Part shown: positions 37,320 through 48,520 of the stretch, piece by piece
Layout of the letters: the number at the start of each line of letters is the position of its first letter
Numbering within the stretch: the first letter of the stretch is position 1
Program-made: the position numbers and the translations under genes
Assembly: GCA_028583605.1 (NCBI GenBank)
Contig: CM053328.1
Coordinates: 34,845,722-34,909,721 of the forward strand
Reading direction: 5' to 3'
Length of the DNA stretch: 64,000 nt
Source of the DNA: Dastarcus helophoroides
Taxonomy: Eukaryota; Arthropoda; Insecta; Coleoptera; Bothrideridae
The notes under the pieces: generated by a model
Told to the model about the DNA's origin: nothing
The model's input: the letters and a program-made list of their open reading frames with translations, nothing else
The model's database searches: none

Positions 37320-37790
37320 TAGCCTGTAGGCGTTTCGCGTTTTTCTCATCGGTCGCGTAATGTCCGGACGTTCTTTTCCCGTCGCGCGATATTCTGACAT
37401 TAAGAAAAGTATAAAAGTAGATCGCGGGGTGCCGCGTGTGGGTGGTGTAGGCGGGGCCTGTTGAGGTCTACCGCCACACCGCCGTGTCGCCGCCAACCAG
37501 GAAAGACGCCGGATTTTTACCCTCAAACCAGCGTCGTTTCTTAGAGGTTTACCAAGGCCGAGACGCAAGCGCTCGCCACTTCTCCGAGGTATTTTGCCCT
37601 TTTTTGTCGAGTCCGTCTCGCTCTGGAGCGTCGCGACGTCCGCAGTGCGTCCTCGTCCTTTTCTTATAAAGAAGTCGACGACTTGGATTTTTAGTGAGGG
37701 CGTCCTTTTTCCGTGAGACGCTAAGTGAATCTTCCCTCTTTGTCGGTGATGCTTCAAGACGTCGTTACGCGAATGCTGTAAAGTCGAGAC
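37320..37790 (+). promoter_or_regulatory. GC/CpG-rich island with TATA box: candidate promoter and first exon
   Basis: About 450 bp of CpG-rich DNA stands out from an AT-rich surround. TATAAAAG at 37410-37417 is followed about 30 bp later by GTGCCGCGTGTGGGTGG, a plausible start region. Downstream sequence stays CpG-rich (for example CGCCACACCGCCGTGTCGCC near 37471) to about 37760, like an untranslated leader. Plus frame 37484-37669 and the 150-residue minus frame 37305-37757 are open mainly because of composition and show no domain. The transcribed gene, if any, is unidentified; its coding exons would lie further 3'. An insulator or enhancer is an alternative. Confidence 0.45.
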
Positions 37791-37907
37791 GCGTTCTCTA
37801 GTGTCTGCGTTCTAAACTTACGTAACAAAGATGCTTCTTTTTTATCCTGCGGAGACTAATTACAAGTCTTAGTTGGCTAACAAGTGATAAAAGTCCTTAC
37901 ATTAGTG

Positions 37908-37922
37908 TGGTGGATGCGCCGG
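37908..37922 (+). promoter_or_regulatory. TGGTGGATGCGCCGG motif copy
   Basis: Exact 15-mer shared with three other places in the window. It lies about 500 bp downstream of the TATA box of the GC-rich island. The flanks are unrelated to the other copies. Confidence 0.7.
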
Positions 37923-38127
37923 GTTATTTTGAATAGTTTCTATAAATATGTTTTTAACGAGAAAAACGATACCAAATATATTTAGCCTATTTGGTTATTA
38001 TCATTATTTACTTTATGCGATATAGAGGGTACTTTTTTATGAGATTGCTATATGTTTATCGTATCGAAAAATTTTGATTTATAGAGTTTAAACTCTAACT
38101 TGGAAATCTGTTACTGACATTTTTAAT

Positions 38128-38200
38128 ATAGTGAAAACTTCCCTTAACGGACACCTCCAATGAACGGACAACTCTATTAAGCGGACAGTTTTTCAAGTCC
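38128..38200 (+). mobile_element. Pogo/Tigger-like terminal relic
   Basis: ATAGTGAAAACTTCCCTTAA, CGGACACCTCCAATGAACGG and TTAAGCGGACAG resemble the terminal repeats of pogo/Tigger-type elements (CAGT-AACCTC-TTAACGGACACC style). No transposase or partner end was identified nearby. Confidence 0.4.
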
Positions 38201-39201
38201 GAAACTGTGTGGATCTCTCAAGCAATACTCATTGGTGGTAACTACTAATTTGGAAAAAATGTATTAACGTCGATGCTAAGTTAATAGAAGACCATAATGA
38301 CAGTGAATAAATCAAATTAAATCATTTTTACTGATGTATAAATTTGTAATTTCTTTATTGATTTGGAATAAGAGTAAAAACTGATGTTTGAATTTTGGAA
38401 TTTCAATTTTCGAAGAAACCATAATGTACAATAAGAATGTTCCCTAAAATTTCGAGAAAATAGTTGACGCTTCGAAATTAACCTCGAAAATTTCAAGAAC
38501 AATGTTTTGAGTTGTCCAGTTTATATTCGAAATTTAAAGAAAAACATCACATTTTAGAGTTTAAAATCGTCTCGAAAAAAAGCTTAAAATCTTTAGAAAA
38601 ATTCAAGATTTATTGTTTAAACTCGAAATTAGGATAAATAAGTAAAATATAATATTTTAAAGCAAGAGAAAAAGTCGAAATTTTGACTAAGTTCATAGAA
38701 GATTTTATCTCTTCACCACATCAGCAATTAAATATCTTTAAAGGCAAGAAATTTAATAATAATGCTCTGTGCAACGTGCGGATGAACCTTTTGCTTACTC
38801 ATTGTATTAACAACTCATGAACGGCGAGAACGGAATTCGCTTGAACGCAGGAAGTCACGTGATATCTCCACCTAACATGTCTAAGAGTATGCGCACACTC
38901 TCGACGCCTTCATGGCGATATGATAGAAATTTCGGTTCTTATATGATTTACCCTCGTAATTAAGTATTTCTCCAGCAGAACTGGCATTGTCAAGCGTACT
39001 AATCTCATTTAATTACCAAAATCGACATCATCTGTATTGAGATTCAAATCGAGTATCGAAGTAAAACCTTCTATAGACCTCATAAGCCACAGTGTTTAGT
39101 TTAGTGCTGCAGTCAAAATTGTGAGTTTTTAAGTAAAATTTGAGGAAAATGAATAAGAATTTTGATGCTTTTATAAATAAAAAAATGAAAATTTTGAGAA
39201 C
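38201..39201. other. Mixed AT-rich and unique sequence
   Basis: 38300-38700 is quasi-repetitive. 38750-39120 is unique-looking and more balanced (GAACGGCGAGAACGGAATTC, CAGGAAGTCACGTGATATC) with a CACGTG E-box. No gene recognised. Confidence 0.4.
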
Positions 39202-39438
39202 GTATCCTGAAATTAAGAAAGATTTAAAAACACAACAAAGTTTGCTCTAACGCTTTTCGATAGCCAAGCTATCATCTTCAACGAGACACTTACATAGTAT
39301 CACTCTGAAGATGATATTTTGGTTATCAAAACACATTTGAGCAACCTTTGTTGTGTTCTTTAATCTTTCTTGGTTTCAGGGGACAAGATTTGTATTTCAA
39401 TTTTTAAAGATAATCACGGACCAGTTCATTCCACCAGA
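39202..39438. mobile_element. Foldback MITE
   Basis: Left arm interior AATTAAGAAAGATTTAAAAA, TCTAACGCTTTTCGATAGCC, centre AAGCTATCATCTTCAACGAG, then right arm GAAGATGATATTTTGGTTAT, TTTCAGGGGACAAGATTTGT and end GACCAGTTCATTCCACCAGA. The left outer end is replaced. Confidence 0.8.
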
Positions 39439-39894
39439 ACCTACCCAACATTTACTTTTTTAAAAAGCGATTTTTTAGGTTAAACTCGAACGATTGATAA
39501 AGATATGTAAAAGTCAAAATTTTGACACAAAACTGAGATTTTGAAGTTAAAACTAGCTGAAAACCAAAATTGGAATTCCAATGTTGAAATTTAAAAAGGT
39601 CGAAATTTGCTGAAAATTTAGTAAAAGAATTTGAATTTTGAGAAAATTTTAGTATTCAGATTACATTCGTAAGTAAGTGAAAGTCAGTATTTTGCTATTA
39701 AAATCGAAATTTGGAACAATTCAACATATGAATATCGATAAAGACCCAAATTTTGCGTTTTTAATTAAATCCTTGGAAAATTAAAATAAAAAGTACAAAC
39801 ACATAATTTGGAGAATACATCTCTCGTAGCAAACCACTCTGACAGTTCGAGCGAATTTTCTCTAAATATCGACCTTTCTCTAAATATCGGCCGA

Positions 39895-40890
39895 AATTTT
39901 AAGGAAGGACGAATTTTAAAGAAAAAATGAAAACTTTTGGAAAAACTACTGTCATTAAATATAAATTTTCGATTGGTTGTTTGAACCGATGGGGGGGTGC
40001 CCTTCCCGATTCTATGAAAACTAGGTCATTATTAACTTTTTGTTTTGCAGAAAAGAACCAAAGCAGTTAAGTCCCCTTTGCAGAATTTTTATCTGCCCAA
40101 CTCATTCAGCTGAATGGTTTTTCGGTTAAAAAATGGTGCTAGGTTCCAAAATGAGACCTGATTCTTTTTTGCAGCAAAAACTGAACTGTATGCCAAAATT
40201 CCAAGATTTAAGAATTTGTGGCTTGGTTTCTTACTGCTGAATGGCTTTTGGGTTAATAAATGATGCTAGATTTCAAAATCAGACCTGATTCGTTTTGATA
40301 GCAAAGATTATAACTTTTTCTAAACTATGTACCAAAAATCTATGGTTTAGAAATTTATGGCTTGGTTTCTTATTGCAAAAAGCCATCCAATTTCTGTTTA
40401 GTTTTGGCACTTACTACACAAGTTATTTTTTCGTAGTTTCTGCTTTATTTTTCATCGGAGGGAGGGGGCAAGTACCGTGCCATGCCCTATTCTATAAAAA
40501 TTAGGTCATTATTAATTTTTGTTTTGCAGAAAAGACCTAAACCACTTCCCTTTGCAAAATTTTGTATTTGCCCAATTCATTCAGCTGAATGGTTTTTCGG
40601 TTAATAAATGGTGCTAGGTTTTAAAATGAGACCTGATTCGTTTTGATAGCACAAATTATAACTTCTTTTAAACTATGTGCCAAAAATCTAAACTTTAAGA
40701 ATTTGTGGCTTGGTTTCTGATTGGAAAAAGCAGTCCAATTTCTGTTTTAGTTTTGGCACTTTCTACATAATTTATTTTTTCAGAGTCTATGCTTCATTTT
40801 TCGTTAAGGAAGGGGGGCAAGTACCGTGCCATGCCCTAGTCTATGAAAACATTATTAATTTTTGTTTTGCAAAAAAGAACTTTTGAAAAA
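39895..40890. repeat. Tandem array B, copy 2, about 3 units
   Basis: It opens with the same lead-in as copy 1 (TAAATTTTCGATTGGTTGTT) and carries the same ~350-bp units (TGGTGCTAGGTTCCAAAATG near 40134, a shortened unit near 40256, TGGTGCTAGGTTTTAAAATG near 40610). It is a segmental duplicate of the array at 34.6-36.3 kb with fewer units and an internal deletion. Confidence 0.87.
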
Positions 40891-41044
40891 AATAAATTTT
40901 GAAAATAAATTTCAAGGAAAACGGCATAATAAGGTTCCACAAATTTATGTTAAAAGACAAATGGGAAAAGTAAAAATTTCAAAATTTAAAACTCCAACAT
41001 TCGAGAAAAATCCAAAAAATCAAAAAAAAACTCAAAATGTTTAC

Positions 41045-41152
41045 AAATCTTGTCCCGTGAAACCAAGAAAGATTAAAAACACAACAACATTTGCTCTAAA
41101 GTGCTTCGATAGCCAAGCTATCATTTTCAGAGTATTTCTTCAAAGATGGTAG
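41045..41152 (+). mobile_element. Foldback MITE, left half fragment
   Basis: CAAATCTTGTCCCGTGAAAC, CAAGAAAGATTAAAAACACA, GCTTCGATAGCCAAGCTATC and CTTCAAAGATGG match the left arm and centre of the family. The right arm is lost. Confidence 0.75.
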
Positions 41153-41289
41153 GAACAGGACTTTCCACAAAAAAAACTCGAAATTTAATTAAAATTATGT
41201 TGATATTTCGCCTTTAATGTCAAAAGATCCAATTATTATTTCGAAATTTGAGTTTGAAATTTCAAAAATGAGTGAAATAATATTAGATT

Positions 41290-42090
41290 TGACTTAAAAA
41301 CCTTCCTGTAATGAACCTCCATATACCGAATTCCTCTACATGACGAATTTTTTCAGGGAACGTAGCATTGTAAGCAAATTTACATATAATATTACCTCCA
41401 TTGAACGAACAGGATACCTCCTTAAAATGAATTTTTGAACCAAGATTTTTCAAGGTTTAAATAGTTTTAATAATGGCCTTCCGTTTAGAGAAAGTTCTTA
41501 ATACCTAATGTTAATGACATTGCAAGTTTCGATTCGTTTAAAATTGGCCCTCGTTCAAAATAAGTAAATGCTCAATTTAGTTTAGTTGATTTTACAAAAT
41601 TTTAGACGTCTATTCCAAAATTTTTGTGTTATTTTAAACACTTTTACTTCTCTAAAGCTTCGACTTTAACAAAAAAATCTTGACTTTCTCGAATTTTTTT
41701 AATATTTTGCAATGAGTAAATACTCAATTTTTGGGATACCCCATGCTAATGACAATTTACCTGTTAGTATAAAGGAGGTTTACAGTTTGAGAACACACCT
41801 GAACTTGTTTTCAATGCGTTAAATAAGTGCGAAGTATTTTTTGAACAGCAAACATTTTCTAAATACTCCCTTCAAACAGAAATAACAGATTTTTTTAATT
41901 AAATTTAATTTATCTACATATGTTGGTATATATATATTTTTAAATAAATGTGTAATATGAAATTTTACATGTGATTTATGCATTTCTAATGCTTCTTCCC
42001 TACAACGAAAACCTCTCTATAGCGAATTTTTGTAGAATCTTGGAATTCGCTATCCTTATAGTCAAACCTACATTGGTTTGACTGTGTTAG
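41290..42090. mobile_element. Possible degraded pogo-like element
   Basis: The left side has AACCTTCCTGTAATGAACCT and CCATATACCGAATTCC; the right side has AAACCTCTCTATAGCGAATT, GGAATTCGCTATCCTTATAG and CAAACCTACATTGGTTTGAC. These are typical words of pogo/Tigger ends (CAGTCAAACCTC-TATAACGAA). The interior is AT-rich without a recognisable transposase. Confidence 0.35.
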
Positions 42091-42772
42091 GTACAAAATC
42101 TTTTAAACAATCTTTGGAATTCTAAATTATTTCGGAATATTTAAAAATTTGTTTTGTTCTTAAATAAATTTGACGTTTTTTTTAACATTTCGATTTTTTA
42201 CAGATTTGTAATTTATACTTGAATTTGTGTACATTTTTTTAAAATTATTTACATTGTTTTCATAAGTTTACATTTTTTTTAAGAATTTACATTTTAAGCA
42301 AGAAAATTTAAGTTTACTCCAAATTTATTTTAGTTTCACCGAGCCCACCTATTTAAATAATTATTTAAATAAATGAAATTGTTTACTTTTGAAAACTTTT
42401 TTTGAACACACAACTAAAATAAATTTAGTGTAATTCAAGACGAGTCAATAAGAACCCAAAATAAAAAATACAGTTCAAAATATTGTTATTTTATAAGTTT
42501 TGAATCTATTTTTCGAAATTGTGATTTTTTTTTAGTTTTCGGTTAGAATTAAAATTTGGATTGCCCTCTAAGCATGTGTGATTGTTTTTACGAAATTTTA
42601 AACGTCCTTTGCAGAATTTTCGTGTTATTTTTAAACACTTTTACTTCTCTAAAGCTTCGAATTTAACAGAAAAATCTTGACCTTCTCGATTTTTTTTTTA
42701 ATATTTTACAAATTCGAGTTTTGTCGTAGTTGATGTTGTTTTCAAAGTATCAAGTTTAAACTGACGTTTATA
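42091..42772. other. AT-rich spacer
   Basis: No gene seen. A block near 42600-42720 (ACTTTTACTTCTCTAAAGCT) repeats text at 41640-41700, so a small local duplication is present. Confidence 0.45.
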
Positions 42773-43776
42773 TTGGGTGTAACATGATCATGGTACACCC
42801 TTTTTTTTTCTTTATTTATCAAGATAAAATGTTCAAACTTACTTCACTTGATGTACTTATGAAATGTCAAATTTTGACACTAAAAAAAATAACATTCCTA
42901 CCGCTGTTACTTTCGCTAAAACTGATACCAATTTTTTATTTTTAAATGGAACACCCTGTATATTATTACTTTTTTGGAATCTGCACCATTTTCTGAATAG
43001 AGTGCACCTAAAAAAGTAATTTTTAAAGGATCGAAAAATTTTTTGGTCCAATTTTATTTTTTGACCTAGAAGGCTATGACTCATTCTAATTAATTCTAAT
43101 GGACCACATTAACACTAAATAAATCAAACCGCCTGAAAAGAAAGTATTTTATTCCTTTATCACGGTGTAAAGTTAATAAAAATGGTTTTGGTGTCATAAC
43201 TTCATTATCTTAAATGGCACCATATTGGTACTGTGGTACCACCAAAAGGTATAATTAATGGCCAATCTAACCAAATTTTCATTTTTGCTGTGAAATCAAT
43301 AGGGTCAAGTTACAGCCAAAGGGATTCAAAATGTTCGGTTTCAATTTATTTGAAGCTTTATTCAATAAGGACATAAAATAGCTTTGGAAAACGAATTTAG
43401 AAAAAAGACACTTACTAAGTTTTCCTAATTTAATTTTTTTGTAGTGCTCATATGGTCAGTTAGCGTTAATTAAGACGAATCATGACCTTCTAGACCGAAA
43501 AAGAAAATGGGACCAAAAAAATATTTGAATATTAAAAAATCACTTATTTTATGTGTATTGTATCCAGGAAATTGTGCACATTCCAAAAATGTAATAATAT
43601 ACAGAGTGTCCTATTTAAAAATTAAAAGTTGGTATCAGTTTTAACGAAAGTGACACCAGTAGGAATGTAAATGTAATTTTACATTTTATAAATACATCAA
43701 TTGTAACAGTTTTGAAAATTTTATCTTCAGAAATAAAGAAAAAATAGAGGGTGTACCATAATCCTGTTACACCCGG
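42773..43776. mobile_element. Foldback element with ~320-bp inverted termini
   Basis: Left end GGGTGTAACATGATCATGGT then ACACCCT; right end inverted, GGGTGTAACAGGATTATGGT then ACACCCT, finishing at about 43776. The similarity continues inwards through ACTTTCGCTAAAACTGATAC, ACACCCTGTATATTATTACT, GGTCCAATTTTATTTTTTGA and CTAGAAGGCTATGACTCATT on the left (to about 43090), matched by the inverse on the right (from about 43450). The core is about 350 bp. No transposase. TAT/TATA flanks both ends. Confidence 0.82.
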
Positions 43777-44599
43777 TATATTCTTTAAATATAAATTCAA
43801 AAATTTAAAGAAATTTGATTATGAGAAGTACTATTTTTTTGTCGAAAGTTATTTATGACTTTTTTCGTTAAATTTGTAGCGCATTTACACTTATTTTTTT
43901 TTTAATTTCTTCTACAGTTTCCACTGTTGAGTATAAAGAATTCTACTATTTCGTTCTCTTTTTCACTTTGAAATCCTTATCGCCTCGTCCTGAATTGCAC
44001 AATAAGTTTTTATTTTAGCTTACCCTTTGTTCTCTTTTAGACTTTTTTCTAGAAATTTCGACTTCATATTTTAAAATTTTCTCAACGAAGTTATTATTAT
44101 AACTGATTATTAAAGAAAAGTCAAAATTATCAAAAAATTCGTAATTGTAAAAAAATTTGAAAATATGAAAAGATAAAATTTTGGAAAAAGTTGAAATTTT
44201 GGATAATTCGAATTTATATTCAATTTTTTAAAATTCTTTTAAAAGGTTGATTTGATTGAAGATTGTCAAAGAAAATATATAAATAAAATTTTGAAAAAAT
44301 GTCCCACTTTTCTTTTTGAAAAGAGTTAAAATTTAAAACAAATATCGACATTTTGATGAGTCGAAATTTTTAGAATTCGAAATTTTTCGAAATAGTTTCA
44401 AATTTCCAGACCAATTCTAAGAAAGGTCTGACTAAAAAAAATCACTAGTTTCAAATAAAGGATAGAAAATTTGTAAAAAATATTGAAATTTTGAAAATAA
44501 ATGAAATAAAATAAAAATGGCAGCAAATTTTAAGAACTGAAGTTTTTAATAACTTTCAAAGCAATTTAAATTTCAAAAGACAGCTAAAATTTTAAACAA
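43777..44599. repeat. AT-rich DNA entering the inverted duplication arm
   Basis: From about 44130 the sequence (CGTAATTG, AGATAAAATTTTGGAAAAAG, TTTTGGATAATTCGAATTTA, TTGATTGAAGATTGTCAAAG) is shared in direct orientation with 52130-52330 and 53160-53360 and in inverted orientation with about 59250-59330. No gene. Confidence 0.6.
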
Positions 44600-47480
44600 A
44601 TTGAACATTCAAAAAAGTCGTAATTTTCGATAAAACGGTAATTTCAAAAAGTAACATTTCAGGTTAATATTTTCAAAAACAATTTCAAATTTGTTAAAAT
44701 TTTGATATTTTTCTAAATTTGGAACGATTTACTTGGACAAAAGATTTAGAGGAAATATTAAAAAAAGCTAAAAATTTGATAAGGCAAAAATGTTAAAAAA
44801 AAATTAAGTTTTAATAAAAAAGGAATTAAAAAAAGTCGAAAATTTCAATAAAATGGGAATTTAAAAAAGTGACATTTAAGGTGAACATTTTCAAAAATAA
44901 GTTCAAATTTGTTGAAATTTTGAAAGTTTTTTAAATTTGGAACGATTTATTTGGACAAAATATTCTGAGAAAGTATATTTAAAAGAACTAAAAATTTGAT
45001 AAGGCAAAAATGTTAAAAAAAATTTAAATTTTGATAAAAAAGAGATTAATAAAAAAGTCGAAATTTTCAATAAAATGGGAATTTAAAAAAGTGACATATA
45101 AGGTCAACATTTTCAAAAATAAGTTCAAATTTGTTGAAATTTTGAAAGTTTTTTAAATTTGGAACGATTTATTAGGACAAAATATTTAGAGGAAATATTA
45201 AAAAGAACTAAAAATTTGAAAATAAGGCAAAAACGTTAAAAAAAATGTAAGTTCTGATTTAAAAGAAATTTAAAAAAAAGTCGAAATTTTCAATAAAATT
45301 GGAATTTAAAAAAGTGACATTTTAGGTCATTTTTAAAAATAAGTTCAAATTTGTTGAAATTCTAATATTTTTCTAAATTTGGTACGATTTATTTAAACGA
45401 AATATTTAAAGGAAATATTAAAAAAAAACAAAAATTTGACAATAAAGCAAAAATGTTTAAAAAATGTCAAGTTTTCATAAAAAAGAAACTAAAAAAAAGT
45501 CGAAATTCTTAATAAATTGGGAATTTAAAAAAGTGACATTTAAGGTCAACATTTTTAAAGTAAGTTTATATTTGTTGAAATTTTAATATTTTTCTAAATT
45601 TGGAATAATTTATTTGGACGAAATATTTAAAGGAAATATTAAAAAAACTAAAAATTTGAAAATAAGCCAAATACATTAAAAAAAATTAAGTTTTGATAAA
45701 AAGAAATTTAAAAAAAAGTCGAAATTTTCATTAAAATTGGAATTTAAAAATGTGACATTTTAGGTCCACATTTTCAAAAATTATTTCAAATTTAGTGAAA
45801 TTTTGATATTTTTCTGAATTTGGAACAATTTAATTGGACGAAATATTTAGAGGACATATTAAAACAAACTAAAAATTTGACAATAAGGCAGAAATGATTT
45901 TTAAGTTTTGATAAAAAAAGAAATCAAAAATAAAGTCGAAATTTTCAATAAAAGGGCAATTTAAAAAAGTGACATTTAAGGTCCACATTTTCAAAAATAA
46001 GTTCAAACTTGTTGAAATTTTAATATTTTTCTAAATTTAGAACGACTTATTTGAACGAAATATTTAAAGGAAATATTAAAAAGAATTAAAATTTGATAAT
46101 AAGGCAAACATGTTAAAAAAATTGTAAGTTTTGATAAAAAGGAGATTAAAAAAAAGTCGAAATTTTCAATAAAATGGTAATTTAAAAAAGTGACATTTAA
46201 GGTCAACATTTTCAAAAATAAGTTCAAACTTGTTGAAATTTTAATATTTTTCTAAATTTGGAACGATTTATTTGGACGAAATATTTAAAGGAAATATTAA
46301 AAAGAACTAAAAATTTGATAATAAAGCAAAAATGTTAAAAAAAATTGTAAGTTTTAATAAAAAAGAGATTAAAAAAAAGTCGAAATTTTCAATAAAAATA
46401 GGAATTTAAAAAAGTGACATTTCAACACTTTCAAAAATAAGTTCAAATTTATTGAAATTTTGATATTTTTTTTACATTTGGAACGATTTATTTGGACGAA
46501 ATATTTAGAGGAAACATTAAAAAAAACTAAAAATTTGACAATAAGGCAGAAAATGTTAAAAAAATTTTAAGTTTTGATTAAAAGAAATTAAAGAAAAAGT
46601 CGAAATTTGCAATAAAATGGGAATTTAAAAAAGTGACATTTAAGGTCAACATTTTCAAAATTAAGTTCAAATTTGTTGAAATTTTGATATCTTTCTAAAG
46701 GAACAATTTATTGGGATGAAATATTTAGAGGAAATATTAAAAAAAGCTAAAAATTTTTTCAATAAGAAAAAAATTGAATTTTGATAAAAAAGAAATTAAA
46801 AAAAAGTCGAAATTTTTAATAAAATGTTAATTTAAAAAAGTGACATTCAAGGTCAATATTTTTAAAAATAAGTTTAAATTTGATGAAATTTTGATATTTT
46901 TCTAAATTTGAAACGATTTAGTTGGACGAAACATTTAAAGGAAACATTTAAGAAAAACTAAAAATTTGACCATAAAGCAGAAATGTTAAAAAAAATTAGG
47001 TTTTGATAAAAAAAATTTAAAAAAAGTCGAAATTTTTAATAAAATGGTAATTTAAAATAGTGACATTTAAGGTCAATATTTTTAAAAATAAGTTCAAATT
47101 TGTTGAAATTTTGATATTTTTCTAAATTTGAAACGATTTAGTTGGACGAAACATTTAAAGGAAACATTTAAGAAAAACTAAAAATTTGACCATAAAGCAG
47201 AAATGTTAAAAAAAATTAGGTTTTGATAAAAAAGAAATTAAAGAAAAAGTCGAAATTTTCAATAAAATGGGAATTTAGAAAAGTGGCATGTAAGGTCAAC
47301 ATTTTTAAAAATAAGTTCAAATTTGTTGAAATTTTGATATTTTTCTAAATTTGAAACGATTTATTTGGACGAAATATTTAGAGGAAGTATCAAAAAAAAA
47401 ACTAAAAATTCGACAATAAGGCAAAAATTTTAAAACAATTATAAGTTTTGATAAAAAAATAATTAAGAAAAAAGTCGAAA
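44600..47480. repeat. Tandem array C, ~220-bp unit, about 13 copies
   Basis: The landmark AAAGTCGAAATTTTCAATAA with GGAATTTAAAAAAGTGACAT recurs near 44608 (degenerate), 44836, 45056, 45279, 45497, 45716, 45935, 46156, 46377, 46598, 46804, 47026 and 47246. The unit also has AAGTTCAAATTTGTTGAAAT, TTTGGAACGATTTATTTGGA and ACTAAAAATTTGACAATAAG. Frames inside are artefacts. Confidence 0.92.
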
Positions 47481-48349
47481 TTTTGGAGTCGAAATTAAAA
47501 TTAAAGAAAAGTCGACACCTTCAAAAGATTTGAGAATTATGGAAAAATGAAGAAGTTTTTAAAATAATTCGAAATGTTGAAAAAGTTGAAATTTTGAGAA
47601 ATTTGGAAATATTAATTAAATTGTCAATAAAAACCAAAATTTTGGAAGCGGATGTATTAAAAAAGCCAAAATTATCAAATAAATCGAGATTTTCAAAAAA
47701 CGAACTACTGAAAAATCAAAATTTTGGAAAAAGTTCGCATTTTTTTTATGGTTTAAAATATGAAGCAACATTAAGCAAAGTGGAAACATTTCATCAAAAA
47801 GTTGAAATTTTACATCGCAATTTTTAAAAATATTAAAATTTTGATAAAATGTCAAAATGTTTATGTAATGCCAAGATTTTCAAAAAAAATAAAATTGCGG
47901 AAGATACTAGAAAATTAAAAAATAGCGAAATTTGCAGTAAAATCAAAAAATAACCAAAGATGCCAAAACGAGGTGCCAAAGACTGACATTTTGTAAAAAA
48001 AAACCTGGATTAAGAAAATCGAAAGTTTGCAAAAAGGTTGAAGTTTTGAAGAATGGCTGACATTAAAAAAAAAAACGATGGAAATCTTTAACAATCAAAT
48101 TTTCAATAAAAAAGTTTTAATTTTCAAAAAAAAAATTGTAAAAAAGGTGACATTTTGGAAGAAGTCGAAAATCTAAGACCAAACCTTTAAAAAAGTCCAG
48201 CTTCAAAAAATTCTACGTTTTCAGAACTAGTAAAAAATTAAACAGGGTGGAAATTTTGAAAAAATGAAATGAAATTATTATTATAAATGCTGTGGCCACC
48301 ATTTTTTAACGATATTTTTTAAATTATGATTATTTTAATCTTTAGGTAT
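47481..48349. repeat. Unique part of inverted duplication, arm 1
   Basis: The sequence mirrors 57840-58680 on the other strand: for example GCGGAAGATACTAGAAAATT and AATAACCAAAGATGCCAAAA here correspond to the inverse of AATTTTCTGCTTTCTTCCG and TTGGCACCTTTGGTTATTTT there. It is A-rich here and T-rich there. No gene before 48350. Confidence 0.7.
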
Positions 48350-48520
48350 GCTGAAGGCGCTGTAGCTCTTCTGGTGCAAATAAAATTGGAGACTGCCGTC
48401 AGAAGTGAAAACTTAAAACTTCTATCTTTGTATTACCGAAAACTACAGGATTCTAAAGTCGAAAGTGGACCAAAGCCAAGCAAGTTTAAATTACTTGGGC
48501 AGAATCATTGCAAAAAATAG
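48350..48520 (+). pseudogene. Exon-like ORF segment, unidentified, duplicated at 57735-57830
   Basis: After a TTTAATCTTTAG acceptor-like sequence, an open frame reads YAEGAVALLVQIKLETAVRS, continuing ENLKLLSLYYRKLQD and ending at TAG 48518-48520. Codon composition differs from the A/T-rich flanks. The minus strand of 57735-57830 carries the same segment (AEGAVGLLVQIKLETADRS, then ENSKLLYLFYRKLQ) also without a stop across the shared part. I do not recognise the family. It may be a captured host exon or an old transposon coding piece carried by the inverted duplication. It could also be an exon of an unrecognised gene. Confidence 0.35.

Noticed and set aside
37305..37757. 150-residue minus-strand ORF
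   Set aside because: Open because of GC-rich composition; Arg-rich, no recognisable domain, and it overlaps a plausible plus-strand TATA promoter.
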